NCBI GenBank assembly: GCA_026193555.1
Contig: JAPHUU010000293.1
Span: 1 to 28,769, forward strand
Source: Rhodanobacter sp.
GTDB taxonomy: Bacteria; Pseudomonadota; Gammaproteobacteria; Xanthomonadales; Rhodanobacteraceae
Direction of reading: 5' to 3'
Length of the DNA stretch: 28,769 bases
This document shows, one piece after another, positions 1 through 7,078 of this stretch. Each line of letters begins with the position of its first letter. Positions within the stretch are counted from its first letter, which is position 1. A program made the translations under genes and the position numbers. The notes under the pieces were generated by a model. The model saw only the letters and a list, made by a program, of their open reading frames with translations. It was not told the DNA's origin and did no database searches.

Positions 1-944
1 CGGTGTTCGTGCAGCCGCTGGCGGTGGCAGCGATCGTGTTCATCGTCGGGATCAACCTGTTCGGGGTGCGCGCCGGGGCCTGGGTGCAGAACATCTTCAC
101 CGTGCTCAAGCTGCTGGCGATCGCCCTGCTGGTGATGGTCGGGCTGGTGCTGGCACGTACCCGATTCGGGCTGGCGTTTGCGCCGCCGGAGCGAACCGAC
201 CTTTCGAACTGGACCCTGGTCGGCGCAATGATGCCGGTGATGTTCGCCTACGGCGGTTTCAACTACGTCAACAACCTGGCCGGCGAGGTGCGCGATCCGC
301 AACGCAGCCTGCCGCGTGCGCTGGGCTTGGGCATGCTCGGCGTGATCGCCTGCTACGTGCTGGTGAATCTCGCCTACCTCGTCGGTCTGGGGCATGCGGG
401 TCTGGCCGCCAGCCAGGCGCCGGCGGCGGACGTGATGAGCCGGGTGTTCGGCGCCCGCGGTGCCACCGTGATCGCGCTGGGCATCGCCTGTTCCACGTTC
501 GGCTACTGCAACGTGGCACTGGCCGGCGGTGCGCGGGTGCTGCAGACGATGGGCGCGGACGGCCTGTTCTTTCCCGCGGTGGGCCGGGTGGATGCACGCT
601 TCCACGTGCCACGGCTGGCGCTTGTGGTGCTCGGCGCGTGGTCGATCGTGCTGACGCTCTCGGGCACCTTCAGCCAGTTGCTGAACTATGCCACCGTGGG
701 CGACTGGCTCAGCTATGCGGCTGGCATCGCCACCTTGTTCTGGTATCGGCGGCATCGCGCCGATGATGCGGTGAGCTATCGCGTGCCATGGTTTCCGCTG
801 CTGCCGCTGGTGTTCATCGCGATGGTGTTTGTCGTGGTCGCGGTGACAGCGATCCATGCTCCCGGCGATGCGGGCATGAGCCTGCTGATCATCGCGCTGG
901 GCGTGCCGGCGTTCTACGGCTGGCGACGGCGGCAGCGGCGCTGA
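1..944 (+). CDS. APC-family amino-acid permease, C-terminal part (5' end outside window)
   Basis: Integral inner-membrane transporter of the amino acid/polyamine/organocation superfamily, inferred to move amino acids by cation symport or exchange. The reading frame is already open at base 3 and no start or ribosome site is visible, so the N-terminus lies upstream. About 313 residues remain, with roughly eight hydrophobic segments. The stretch FAYGGFNYVNNLAGEVRDP near visible residues 80-100 matches the APC signature in which a small or aromatic helix is followed by an acidic-D/N-P-x-R loop. The C-terminus ends in a basic tail (WRRRQRR), typical for a cytoplasmic end. The TGA overlaps the ATG of the next frame. 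Substrate cannot be read from this fragment. Confidence 0.88.
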   Translation, partial: VFVQPLAVAAIVFIVGINLFGVRAGAWVQNIFTVLKLLAIALLVMVGLVLARTRFGLAFAPPERTDLSNWTLVGAMMPVMFAYGGFNYVNNLAGEVRDPQRSLPRALGLGMLGVIACYVLVNLAYLVGLGHAGLAASQAPAADVMSRVFGARGATVIALGIACSTFGYCNVALAGGARVLQTMGADGLFFPAVGRVDARFHVPRLALVVLGAWSIVLTLSGTFSQLLNYATVGDWLSYAAGIATLFWYRRHRADDAVSYRVPWFPLLPLVFIAMVFVVVAVTAIHAPGDAGMSLLIIALGVPAFYGWRRRQRR

Positions 945-1210
945 TGACCGGTATCTCCGACGATGCCTTCCGGCGAACGGCGGGACCGCACGGGCCGGCC
1001 CATGCCCGTTTCACCGCCTCCGCCGCGAGCAACCCGCAGATCGTCGGCGCCCACTGGTTCCCGTACACCGGCCAGCCGGTGACCGGCCGACTGCTCGATG
1101 GCGAGAACAGCCATATCGGGCTGGTCGGGATCACGGACATGCCGTTCGCAGGGTCTGTCGGGGCGGTGCAGGCAGCGAACCAATTGGCAGAAAGGTCATC
1201 GGCGCATTGA
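944..1210 (+). pseudogene. C-terminal fragment of a glycoside-hydrolase-like (agarase/beta-galactosidase type) protein
   Basis: This 88-residue frame begins with an ATG overlapping the permease stop (ATGA). Its middle, IVGAHWFPYTGQPVTGR followed by LDGENSHIGLVGITDMPF, resembles the C-terminal end of clan GH-A barrels of agarase/beta-galactosidase type. There a pattern of the form hGxHWFQYxDxPxTGRxxDGENxxIGFVxVxDxPY is common. The catalytic barrel that should precede it is absent: upstream sequence is the permease in a different frame. It is therefore best read as the tail of a lost hydrolase left after a deletion or rearrangement. No good Shine-Dalgarno precedes the ATG. The family match is from memory of the motif. 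Translation of the remnant is possible by coupling to the permease but not shown. Confidence 0.6.
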
Positions 1211-1330
1211 TGATGGAGCCGGGTGGGTTGCGATCCGGTTGCACCGCATTCCTTAACGTGTCGGCGATACGGAGAGGTCTACACTGGCTGTAACCAGACG
1301 TTCCCGCCCCGGGGCGCGGAGGGTTTCAGA

Positions 1331-2401
1331 GTGGTCACTTGGGTATTCGCGGCAGTATTGGCATTTTCCACCGCCACCCCGACGCCGGTCGCGGTGGCCG
1401 AAGCGGAGATGCCGCGCCCGGAACAGATCATGGAAGTGCCGCCGGAGTTGCATGCGCAACTGCAGCAGGAGGTTATCGGCGCAGGCGGTTCGCGAAGGGC
1501 GCGGCTGGAGCGGCTGGTGGACTTCATGTTCCAGAAGTCGGGCCTGGGCATGCAGTACGCGGCCGACGCCACCTCGACGGTTGAACAGGCCTACCGAACG
1601 CGCAAGGCCAATTGCCTGACTTTCACGCTGCTGACCGTGGCGTTGGCTCGTGCATCCGGCCTGCTGGCTTACGGACAGGAAGTCGACGGAGTCCTGACCT
1701 GGCGCGAGGAGGACAGCACGGTCTATCGCACCAATCACGTCAACGCAGGCATCGCCATTGGCAAAATGCGCTTCACCGTGGATGTGGCGCGAGATTCGGT
1801 CATCGCGCGTCATCCGCCCAAGTCCATACCCGACCGGCGGCTGCTGGCGCTTTACTACAACAACCGCGCCGTCGAACTGATGGCCAGCGCATCGCCAGCT
1901 GCGGCCGCGCCCTACATGGCGACGTCGCTGCAGATGGATCCCGGCTACGCGAACAGCTGGAGCAACGCCGGCGTGCTGCAACTGCGCCAAGGTGACTTGC
2001 GCGCCGCCGAACGCGATTACCTGAAAGCACTGGCTCTGGATCCGATCAATACGGGTGCGCTTTTCAACCTGGTGACGCTGTACCAGAGCCATGGCGACAA
2101 AGCACGAAGCGCCATCTTCGAACGACGCCTGGAGAAAGCGCGCGAGAAGGAACCCTACTATCAATTCGTGTTGGCCCAGGGTGACGAGAAGCAAGGCGAC
2201 TATGCGCGGGCGGTGAAGGACTACAAGCGGGCAATCCGCCTGTATGACGGCGAGCCCCGTTTCTACCTCGGTTTGGCCCGTGCCTATCAGCAGCTGGGCG
2301 ACGAACGGCGCGCGCGTCACGCTCTGGGCCATGCCAAGACACTCAGCCAAGGCGGCGTCGGCGACCAGCATCAGGCCGGACCGGACAGCTTGCGGCAATG
2401 A
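1331..2401 (+). CDS. Secreted transglutaminase-like / tetratricopeptide-repeat protein
   Basis: The frame is open from 1223, but a GTG at 1331 is preceded by GGAGGG (1318-1323) at good spacing and gives a classical signal peptide (VVTWVFAAVLAFST... ending near PVAVAEA), so it is chosen (356 aa). Residues about 40-160 carry a transglutaminase-like pattern: C95 in the KANCLTFT context, H136 in TNHVNAGI and D151 in FTVDVA, a plausible Cys-His-Asp triad as in SirB1/Transglut_core2 relatives. From about residue 172 there are four or more TPR-like helical pairs, for example NSWSNAGVLQLRQGDLRAAE and FYLGLARAYQQLGDERRAR. The predicted location is the periplasm. Substrate is unknown; a role in envelope protein or peptide processing is inference. 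A strong hairpin lies just after the stop. Confidence 0.8.
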   Translation: MVTWVFAAVLAFSTATPTPVAVAEAEMPRPEQIMEVPPELHAQLQQEVIGAGGSRRARLERLVDFMFQKSGLGMQYAADATSTVEQAYRTRKANCLTFTLLTVALARASGLLAYGQEVDGVLTWREEDSTVYRTNHVNAGIAIGKMRFTVDVARDSVIARHPPKSIPDRRLLALYYNNRAVELMASASPAAAAPYMATSLQMDPGYANSWSNAGVLQLRQGDLRAAERDYLKALALDPINTGALFNLVTLYQSHGDKARSAIFERRLEKAREKEPYYQFVLAQGDEKQGDYARAVKDYKRAIRLYDGEPRFYLGLARAYQQLGDERRARHALGHAKTLSQGGVGDQHQAGPDSLRQ

Positions 2402-2717
2402 CGGGTTCCCGGTCGGCGGAACCGCCACCGGTGATTCCGCCGACAAGACCTTTCAGGGATTCAGCGATCCTTGAACACGGCCGGAGCGTGCTGCCGCGAA
2501 CGTCCGCTCGGCGCCGCACGCTCCGGCGCAATCGACGATGGCTGATGCCACAACCAGGTACTGGGGGCGCTGCCGAATTGCCTTGCAGCAGGGATTCGAT
2601 GGCAACACCCGCCGCGGCCGTCTACCCGTTGCCGACGCTGAGCGGGCAGCGGGTCGGATTGCGGCGATCACCGGCGGCATGCGCTGAAGCGAAAAGCTGC
2701 GCCGAGAGCGTCAGCCT
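2402..2717. other. Gene-free stretch between convergent genes, two inverted repeats
   Basis: No convincing gene is seen in these 316 bases between the TPR gene and the convergent membrane-protein gene. Besides the hairpin at 2412-2444 there is a perfect 11-bp inverted repeat, CCGGAGCGTGC (2481-2491) and GCACGCTCCGG (2516-2526), separated by 24 bases. Long frames crossing the region are arginine- and proline-rich and behave like antisense or GC-driven shadows. Confidence 0.6.
2412..2444 (+). terminator. GC-rich hairpin after the TPR gene
   Basis: A perfect 10-bp stem (GTCGGCGGAA at 2412-2421, TTCCGCCGAC at 2435-2444) with a 13-nt loop starts 11 bases after the TGA of the TPR gene. There is no clean T-run on either side, so it may slow polymerase or protect the mRNA end more than act as a canonical intrinsic terminator. 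Confidence 0.45.
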
Positions 2718-3125
2718 TCACACCAGGCTGGTGATCACGCCGAAGCTGATCGCCATGATCACGGCCACTGCCGCGCAGGCGCTGGTGGGACGGATGCGGT
2801 GTGCATCGACGCGCGGGATCAATCGCCACAGCAATACGACGCCGATCAGCATGTCCAGCACCAGGGTCCAGCGCAGCAGGCCCGAGCGCAGCAACGTGGC
2901 GTAGGGCGGATGCAGGCGACCCTCGAACGCGGCCACGGCTGCCACCAGCGCCATGCCGATCAGGTTCCACAGCAGGCAGGCAAGGTAGACGCGATTGAAC
3001 ACCACGTTGCCGCGCTCGGCCCAGCGCAGCACGACCCACGCGACGAGGGCGAAGAACAGCGCGAAGATCGAGCTGTACAGCACCCACCACACCAGGGAAC
3101 TGATTACGGTAAGCAGGGTGGTCAT
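2718..3125 (-). CDS. Small four-helix membrane protein, unknown function
   Basis: A 135-residue hydrophobic protein with four predicted membrane helices (roughly residues 5-33, 45-66, 82-103 and 115-134) and short polar loops such as RWAERGNVVFNR. Its ATG overlaps the TGA of the upstream Mpo1-like gene (ATGA at 3122-3125), so the two are translationally coupled and probably work together in the membrane. I do not recognise the family. No catalytic motif stands out. The start is fixed by the overlap and by an AAGGAA-like ribosome site just upstream on the minus strand, although the frame is open further upstream as a shadow of its neighbour. Confidence 0.75.
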   Translation of the reverse strand: MTTLLTVISSLVWWVLYSSIFALFFALVAWVVLRWAERGNVVFNRVYLACLLWNLIGMALVAAVAAFEGRLHPPYATLLRSGLLRWTLVLDMLIGVVLLWRLIPRVDAHRIRPTSACAAVAVIMAISFGVITSLV

Positions 3126-3592
3126 GGAGTTCCTTTGAAGCCCAGTTTGCGCAGCAGCTTGGCCATCAGCCAGGCTGGCCCGATCAGCAGATACGAGAGG
3201 TCGGTGAGAAAACTCGGCCGGCGGCCCTCGAACTTGTGGCCGATGAACTGGCCGATCCAGGCGGCTACGAACACACCCAGCGCGAGCCAGCGCAAGCTGG
3301 AGGCGCCGAGCAGGACGAACAGCAGGTTGGTGAGGACGCCCAGCACCGCGAAGGCGACCAGCAGTGCCACAGCCAGCCGGTGCGAATGTTTCCAGTACCA
3401 ATAGAACGCCAGCACCATCACCGCTACCGACCAGGTGCCGGGCCGGGCGAAGGCAGCCGGCACCGGGATCGTCCACAGCAGGGCGATCACGGTCCACACA
3501 ATCAGCGGCACGCAGATCCAGTGCAGCATCTGGTTGGTTGGATTGCGATGATCGTCGCTGTAGCCATCGAGCCAGCTCTGCATCGTGCGCAT
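3122..3592 (-). CDS. Mpo1-like (DUF962 / YGL010w) membrane protein
   Basis: This 156-residue protein belongs to the DUF962/Mpo1-like family, whose yeast member is an Fe(II)-dependent dioxygenase acting on 2-hydroxy fatty acids in the ER membrane. The family hallmarks are visible: an N-terminal SDDHRNPTNQMLHWICVPL with conserved N and H residues, and a C-terminal FIGHKFEGRRPSF, the second histidine-containing loop that can help bind metal. Four hydrophobic segments lie between. The length is typical for bacterial members. It overlaps the downstream small membrane-protein gene by four bases. A lipid alpha-oxidation role in bacteria is inference from the yeast enzyme; membership of the family is firm. 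Confidence 0.88.
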   Translation of the reverse strand: MRTMQSWLDGYSDDHRNPTNQMLHWICVPLIVWTVIALLWTIPVPAAFARPGTWSVAVMVLAFYWYWKHSHRLAVALLVAFAVLGVLTNLLFVLLGASSLRWLALGVFVAAWIGQFIGHKFEGRRPSFLTDLSYLLIGPAWLMAKLLRKLGFKGTP

Positions 3593-3613
3593 GGAACCCC
3601 CTGTCGCCTGCAG

Positions 3614-4510
3614 TCAGTCGAGGTGGATGCCGGCCAGGCGCTGCAGCGCCTCGGCATACTTGGCGGCCGTGGCGGCGATCACCGCGGATGGGATCACCGG
3701 GCCGGGCGCAGTCTTGTTCCAGTCCTGCGTCTCCAGCCAGTCGCGCACGAACTGCTTGTCGTAGCTGGGCGGACTGATCCCGACGCGATACTCGGCGGCT
3801 GGCCAGAAGCGCGAGGAGTCGGGCGTCAGCATCTCGTCCATCACGTACAGCTTGCCATCGGCGTCGGTGCCGAACTCGAACTTGGTGTCGGCGATGATGA
3901 TGCCGCGTTCGGCTGCATAGGCAGCGGCCCAGCGGTAGATCGTCAGCGTGGCATCGCGCACCTGATCGGCCAGTTCGCTGCCGATGGCGGCAACAACCGT
4001 GGCATAGCTGACATTCTCATCGTGGTCGCCGACAGCGGCCTTGGTCGACGGCGTGAAGATCGGAGTCGACAGCTGCTGTGCCTGTTGCAGTCCTGCCGGC
4101 AGCTGTATGCCGCACAGTGAACCGGTGGCCTGATAGTCCTTCCAGCCCGAACCGATCAGGTAGCCGCGGGCGATCGCTTCCACCGGCACCGGCTTGAGCC
4201 GTCGCGCCACCACCGCGCGCTTTTCGTACAGCGCCAGGTCGGTGCCGGCCGGCAGTACCTCGGCCAGCGGCACATCGAGCAGGTGGTTCGGGACCAGATG
4301 GGCGGTCTGCTTGAACCAGAAATTGGAGATCTGGGTCAGCATTTCGCCTTTGCCCGGAATCGGGTTGGGCAGCACCACGTCGAATGCCGACAGCCGATCG
4401 GTCGCCACGATGAGCAGGCGCTCGCCGGGGAGTGCATAGACGTCGCGAACCTTGCCGCGATGGATCAGTTCCAGACCGGGCAGGTCCGATTGCAGCAGAG
4501 TGGTGGGCAC
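3614..4510 (-). CDS. purC: Phosphoribosylaminoimidazole-succinocarboxamide synthase (SAICAR synthetase)
   Basis: Cytosolic enzyme of de novo purine synthesis: it joins CAIR and aspartate, with ATP, to give SAICAR. Recognisable motifs are GKVRDVY (nucleotide loop), [47 protein letters not shown] and [11 protein letters not shown]. At 298 residues it matches the longer SAICAR synthetase type found in xanthomonads and yeast rather than the ~237-residue E. coli form. The frame is open to 4627, but the first 39 codons are low-complexity and the conserved N-terminus ([12 protein letters not shown]) begins right after the GTG at 4510, which is chosen. A TAGAAT -10 box lies about 32 bases upstream. 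It is transcribed divergently from the cytochrome c gene. Confidence 0.96.
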   Translation of the reverse strand: MPTTLLQSDLPGLELIHRGKVRDVYALPGERLLIVATDRLSAFDVVLPNPIPGKGEMLTQISNFWFKQTAHLVPNHLLDVPLAEVLPAGTDLALYEKRAVVARRLKPVPVEAIARGYLIGSGWKDYQATGSLCGIQLPAGLQQAQQLSTPIFTPSTKAAVGDHDENVSYATVVAAIGSELADQVRDATLTIYRWAAAYAAERGIIIADTKFEFGTDADGKLYVMDEMLTPDSSRFWPAAEYRVGISPPSYDKQFVRDWLETQDWNKTAPGPVIPSAVIAATAAKYAEALQRLAGIHLD

Positions 4511-4541
4511 GCTAGCGGTTCCGCGGGCAGGAAAGCGCCCT

Positions 4542-4547
4542 ATTCTA
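4542..4547 (-). promoter_or_regulatory. Probable purC -10 element
   Basis: On the minus strand the sequence reads GCTAGAAT, giving a TAGAAT -10 box (5 of 6 to consensus) about 32 bases before the chosen purC GTG. No good -35 is visible at 16-18 bases upstream. The same octamer, GCTAGAAT, occurs on the plus strand at 4601-4608 facing the cytochrome gene, so this gap looks like a divergent promoter pair. Confidence 0.45.
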
Positions 4548-4602
4548 GCTGCTGCGGCGGGAGTGCCGGGAGGCCGACGCGAGATGGGGCGGCGCGCACT
4601 GC

Positions 4603-4608
4603 TAGAAT
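4603..4608 (+). promoter_or_regulatory. Probable cytochrome c gene -10 element
   Basis: TAGAAT at 4603-4608 is positioned to start transcription near 4615, about 22 bases before the ATG of the cytochrome gene at 4637. The -35 region is not recognisable by eye. Confidence 0.42.
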
Positions 4609-4636
4609 TGACCGCCTCAGACCCCATGTGTTGCCG

Positions 4637-4957
4637 ATGCGTACCCTACTGTTCGCGGTGATTTGCCTGCTTGCCGCCTTTCCCGCTCCTGCCCAGACTC
4701 CTCCATCGGCACCGGTGCAACCCCGCCGGCTGGGGCTGTGCGCCGCCTGTCACGGGCCGACGGGCCACGCCAGCCTGCCGGGCGTGCCGAATCTGGCCGG
4801 ACAACAGCTGGCCTATCTGCGCGATGCGCTGCACCAGTATCGCGACGGCAGCCGTGACGTACCGCTGATGCGTGCCGCGATCGGCCCGCTCAGCGAGGCC
4901 GAGCTCGATGCCCTGGCGCGCTGGTACAGCGTCCAGACACCGCAGCCGCAGTCATGA
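4637..4957 (+). CDS. Secreted monohaem cytochrome c
   Basis: A 106-residue periplasmic electron-transfer protein. Residues 1-19 form a signal peptide ending in APAQ. The haem-binding motif CAACH (C35, C38, H39) is followed by the [20 protein letters not shown] helix typical of small class I cytochromes of the c4/c5 type, and M78 (in VPLMRAAIG) is the probable sixth haem ligand. The C-terminal [14 protein letters not shown] helix is the usual second haem-packing helix. The start is the first ATG giving a signal peptide; upstream codons of this open frame are antisense to purC. The stop overlaps the djlA ATG (ATGA), so the two are co-translated. Its redox partner is not evident here. Confidence 0.92.
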   Translation: MRTLLFAVICLLAAFPAPAQTPPSAPVQPRRLGLCAACHGPTGHASLPGVPNLAGQQLAYLRDALHQYRDGSRDVPLMRAAIGPLSEAELDALARWYSVQTPQPQS

Positions 4958-5769
4958 GTTTTTCCTACACCCTGTGGTTCGCGTTCTTCGGTCTGATCAT
5001 CGGCCGCGTGCCCGGTGCCATCACCGGCGCCATCATCGGCTTCATCTTCGACAATCTGCGCCACACCCAGCGCAGGAATGCCACGCCCGAGGCCGGCGGT
5101 TTTGTCGGTCCGCTGTTCACCCTGCTCGGTGCGGTGGCGAAATCCGATGGTCGTGTTTCCGAGGCCGAGATTGCCATCGCCGAGCGGCTGATGGCGCGGA
5201 TGAACCTCAGCGCCGAGCTGCGCAAGCAGGCAACCGTCAGCTTCAACGTGGGCAAGCAGCCGGAGTTCGACGTCACCCGCACCATCAACGAGTTGCGCAG
5301 CTGGGTCGGCATGCGTCGCGATCATGCGTTTCCGGTGCTCGACGTCGTCATCGAGACCGTGCTCGCCGAAGGCAATCCGCCGCCGGAGAAGATGGGCATC
5401 CTGCGCCAGCTCGCGTTCGCGCTGCGGGTCAGCGAGATGGAGCTGATGGCCCTGATGGCCATGAAGGGTTTTGCGTGGAACGGCGGTGCAAGCCAGCGCG
5501 GCTACAGCCGTGGGCCCGGCTACGGCAACGCGGGCGGTTACGTTCCGCCGCAGCGGGCCACCCATGGACCCGACCCCTATGCCGTGCTCGGCATTGACCG
5601 GGGTGCCGATGAGCGTGCGATCAAGCGCGCTTATCGCAAGCTGATTTCCGAGCACCACCCGGATCGGCTTGGCGACCTGCCCGATGACATGCGCCGGCGC
5701 GCCGAGTCGCGGGCCAGCGAAATCAATGCGGCCTATGATCGGGTCAAGGAACTGCGCGGGTTCAAGTAG
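4954..5769 (+). CDS. djlA: Membrane-anchored DnaJ-like co-chaperone DjlA
   Basis: A 271-residue type III J-protein that anchors in the inner membrane and stimulates DnaK from the cytoplasmic side. Domains in order: a glycine-rich N-terminal membrane segment (residues ~7-32) as in DjlA; a TerB-like helical domain (~50-172) with the LLGAVAKSDGRVSEAE start; a Gly/Tyr-rich linker (~175-205); and a C-terminal J domain (~206-271) carrying HPD at 235-237 in SEHHPDRL. The ATG overlaps the stop of the cytochrome c gene by four bases. Its TAG stop lies inside the head of a REP element. DjlA relatives are linked to capsule and envelope stress signalling in enterobacteria; that role here is inference. 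Confidence 0.95.
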   Translation: MSFSYTLWFAFFGLIIGRVPGAITGAIIGFIFDNLRHTQRRNATPEAGGFVGPLFTLLGAVAKSDGRVSEAEIAIAERLMARMNLSAELRKQATVSFNVGKQPEFDVTRTINELRSWVGMRRDHAFPVLDVVIETVLAEGNPPPEKMGILRQLAFALRVSEMELMALMAMKGFAWNGGASQRGYSRGPGYGNAGGYVPPQRATHGPDPYAVLGIDRGADERAIKRAYRKLISEHHPDRLGDLPDDMRRRAESRASEINAAYDRVKELRGFK

Positions 5770-5790
5770 GCGCGCACCCTGTGCGCGATG
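5766..5790 (+). repeat. REP-like palindrome, forward copy
   Basis: GTAGG head followed by a perfect 7-bp stem, CGCGCAC (5771-5777) / GTGCGCG (5781-5787), with loop CCT. This is the layout of RAYT-associated REP sequences of xanthomonads and pseudomonads (GTAG tetranucleotide plus GC-rich palindrome). The djlA stop TAG (5767-5769) is contained in the GTAG head. Confidence 0.72.
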
Positions 5791-5820
5791 GAACTTGCGG
5801 GAACAATGATTCAGAGCGTT

Positions 5821-5842
5821 CGCGCACCGGGTGCGCTCCTAC
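5821..5842 (-). repeat. REP-like palindrome, inverted copy
   Basis: Read on the minus strand this is GTAGGAGCGCACCCGGTGCG, with stem GCGCAC (5822-5827) / GTGCGC (5831-5836). It faces the copy at 5766-5790 across about 30 bases, giving an inverted REP pair (BIME-like) that fills most of the djlA-rpe gap. Confidence 0.75.
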
Positions 5843-5857
5843 CAAGAGTCGAAGACC

Positions 5858-6526
5858 ATGTCCAAACAAGCTCCGATGATCGCCCCCTCCATCCTTGCTG
5901 CCGATTTCGCGCGGCTGGGTGACGATACCGCCGCTGCGCTGGCCGCCGGGGCTGACTGGGTGCATTTCGACGTGATGGACAATCACTACGTGCCGAATCT
6001 CACGATGGGCCCGATGGTGTTGAAATCGCTGCGCAACTACGGCATCACCGCGCCGATCGACGTGCATCTGATGGTCAAGCCGGTCGACCGCATCGTGCCG
6101 GACTTTGCCAAGGCGGGCGCCAGCCTGATCAGCTTTCACCCCGAAGCCAGCGAGCATATCGACCGCACGCTCGGACTGATCAAGGAGTCCGGTTGCCAGG
6201 CCGGGCTGGTGTTCAATCCGGCCACGCCACTGGACTGGCTCGACTACGTGATGGACAAGCTCGACCTGATCCTGATCATGTCGGTCAACCCGGGGTTCGG
6301 CGGGCAGAAGTTCATTCCGGGTGCACTGGATAAACTGCGCCTGGCACGGCAACGGATCGACGACAGCGGCCGGGCGATTCGGCTGGAAGTCGATGGCGGC
6401 GTTACCGCGGAAAACATTGGCGTGATCGCGGCGGCCGGGGCCGATACCTTCGTCGCCGGTTCGGCGATCTTCCATGCCCCCGACTACCGCGCCGAGATCG
6501 CCGCCATGCGCAAGGCGATCGGCTGA
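5858..6526 (+). CDS. rpe: Ribulose-phosphate 3-epimerase
   Basis: Cytosolic enzyme that interconverts D-ribulose 5-phosphate and D-xylulose 5-phosphate in the pentose phosphate pathway. The 222-residue product has the full set of TIM-barrel signatures: [14 protein letters not shown] at the N-terminus, [17 protein letters not shown] (metal-binding H and D), DVHLMV, a SFHPEAS strand, the phosphate loop [10 protein letters not shown], and EVDGGV with the catalytic aspartate. An ATG at 5858 is chosen; the frame is open to 5831, but that extra start lies in a REP element and encodes nothing conserved. The ribosome site (AAGAG) is weak. rpiA, the sister isomerase, is at 22466-23107. Confidence 0.97.
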   Translation: MSKQAPMIAPSILAADFARLGDDTAAALAAGADWVHFDVMDNHYVPNLTMGPMVLKSLRNYGITAPIDVHLMVKPVDRIVPDFAKAGASLISFHPEASEHIDRTLGLIKESGCQAGLVFNPATPLDWLDYVMDKLDLILIMSVNPGFGGQKFIPGALDKLRLARQRIDDSGRAIRLEVDGGVTAENIGVIAAAGADTFVAGSAIFHAPDYRAEIAAMRKAIG

Positions 6527-6587
6527 GCCCTCGCCGGCATACGCGAGTTGTTCGGTCGAACGGCCGGCCTCTGCGCGCTGCGCGCAT

Positions 6588-6622
6588 AAAAATCCCGGCG
6601 CCGCGAGCAGCTGCGCCGGGAT
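6588..6622 (-). terminator. Strong intrinsic terminator, minus orientation
   Basis: A 10-bp stem ATCCCGGCGC (6592-6601) / GCGCCGGGAT (6613-6622) with an 11-nt loop is followed, on the minus strand, by TTTTTA (from the A-run at 6588-6592). This is canonical for a transcript coming from the right. On the plus strand there is no T-run, so it is a poor terminator for rpe. No obvious minus-strand gene ends here, which suggests an unannotated transcript. Confidence 0.65.
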
Positions 6623-6624
6623 AA

Positions 6625-6641
6625 ACGTCGTCGGACGACGT
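6625..6641. repeat. 17-base palindrome
   Basis: ACGTCGTC and GACGACGT flank a single G. It sits three bases from the terminator stem at 6592-6622, and could be an operator or a second hairpin of the same RNA. Confidence 0.5.
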
Positions 6642-6792
6642 GAGGAGAACACCAAGAATCGACTGGCGCCGATATGGCCGCTGCAAGGGAGGGTCAGCTG
6701 TCGCACCGGCACGTTCCACGGCAATGGAGACGCTGCCAATCGAGATAGAAGACCGCACCTGATCCCGTTTGGTTCCCGTCGGCAGGTGAATG

Positions 6793-6809
6793 GGCGCAAA
6801 AAAAGCGCC
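6793..6809 (-). other. Short hairpin with a T7 loop on the minus strand
   Basis: GGCGC (6793-6797) and GCGCC (6805-6809) flank seven A residues. On the minus strand the loop is a run of seven T. It lies 17 bases beyond the A-run (6826-6831) of the terminator at 6826-6853, downstream in minus-strand direction, and could act as a back-up terminator. Confidence 0.4.
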
Positions 6810-6825
6810 GCACAGGATTTCCGGT

Positions 6826-6853
6826 AAAAAAGAGTCCCCTCGCGAAAGGGGAC
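6826..6853 (-). terminator. Intrinsic terminator for the minus-strand small-protein operon
   Basis: Stem GTCCCCT (6834-6840) / AGGGGAC (6847-6853) with a 6-nt loop is followed on the minus strand by TCT and a run of six T (A-run at 6826-6831). It lies about 84 bases after the stop of the 44-codon frame at 6937-7071 and fits as the end of that transcript. Confidence 0.65.
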
Positions 6854-6936
6854 AAGCAGCCACCGTGTCGGACGGATGCGGGAAGGATGGCCGGGCCTGT
6901 CAACGACGGGGCTGGGGTCGACGGGGCTGGTGGTGG

Positions 6937-7071
6937 CTACAGTGGTTGCCAGTCCGGATCGGGCTCATCGGGCCCCGCGCCCGACGCGATTCCGTTCGCG
7001 CCGGGCGCAACGCCGCTTTCCACGGCAAGTGGAGCCCAGTCCATGGGATCGAAAATGAAGTTCAACATCAT
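6937..7071 (-). CDS. Very small acidic protein (44 aa), unknown
   Basis: A short frame encoding MMLNFIFDPMDWAPLAVESG..., ending PDEPDPDWQPL. The N-terminal half is hydrophobic with aromatic residues; the C-terminal half is Gly/Ala/Pro-rich and acidic. The ribosome site GAGGTG overlaps the TGA of the 39-codon gene just upstream (TGAGGTG) and sits 6 bases before the second ATG, the geometry of translational coupling. A terminator with a T-run follows. I do not recognise the family. The plus strand is also open here, but without a comparable ribosome site. Whether the protein is made needs evidence beyond sequence. Confidence 0.5.
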   Translation of the reverse strand: MMLNFIFDPMDWAPLAVESGVAPGANGIASGAGPDEPDPDWQPL

Positions 7072-7078
7072 GTTCACC

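Larger units (their letters stand above)
6527..6936. other. Non-coding stretch with three minus-oriented terminator-like hairpins
   Basis: No conserved gene is visible in these 410 bases downstream of rpe. Frames in both directions are arginine-rich or lack ribosome sites. What it does hold is a set of structured elements: the hairpins at 6588-6622, 6793-6809 and 6826-6853 described separately, and a 17-base near-perfect palindrome, ACGTCGTC-G-GACGACGT (6625-6641). Confidence 0.6.

Noticed and set aside
1253..2446. A 397-codon minus-strand frame opposite the TPR gene
   Set aside because: The plus frame has signal peptide, ribosome site and TPR/transglutaminase motifs; the minus frame shows none.
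2398..2904. A 168-codon plus-strand frame after the TPR gene
   Set aside because: It runs through hairpins and then antisense to the membrane-protein gene; Arg/Ser/Pro-rich without motifs.
5831..5857. An upstream ATG for rpe
   Set aside because: It lies in a REP element, has no ribosome site, and adds nine non-conserved residues.
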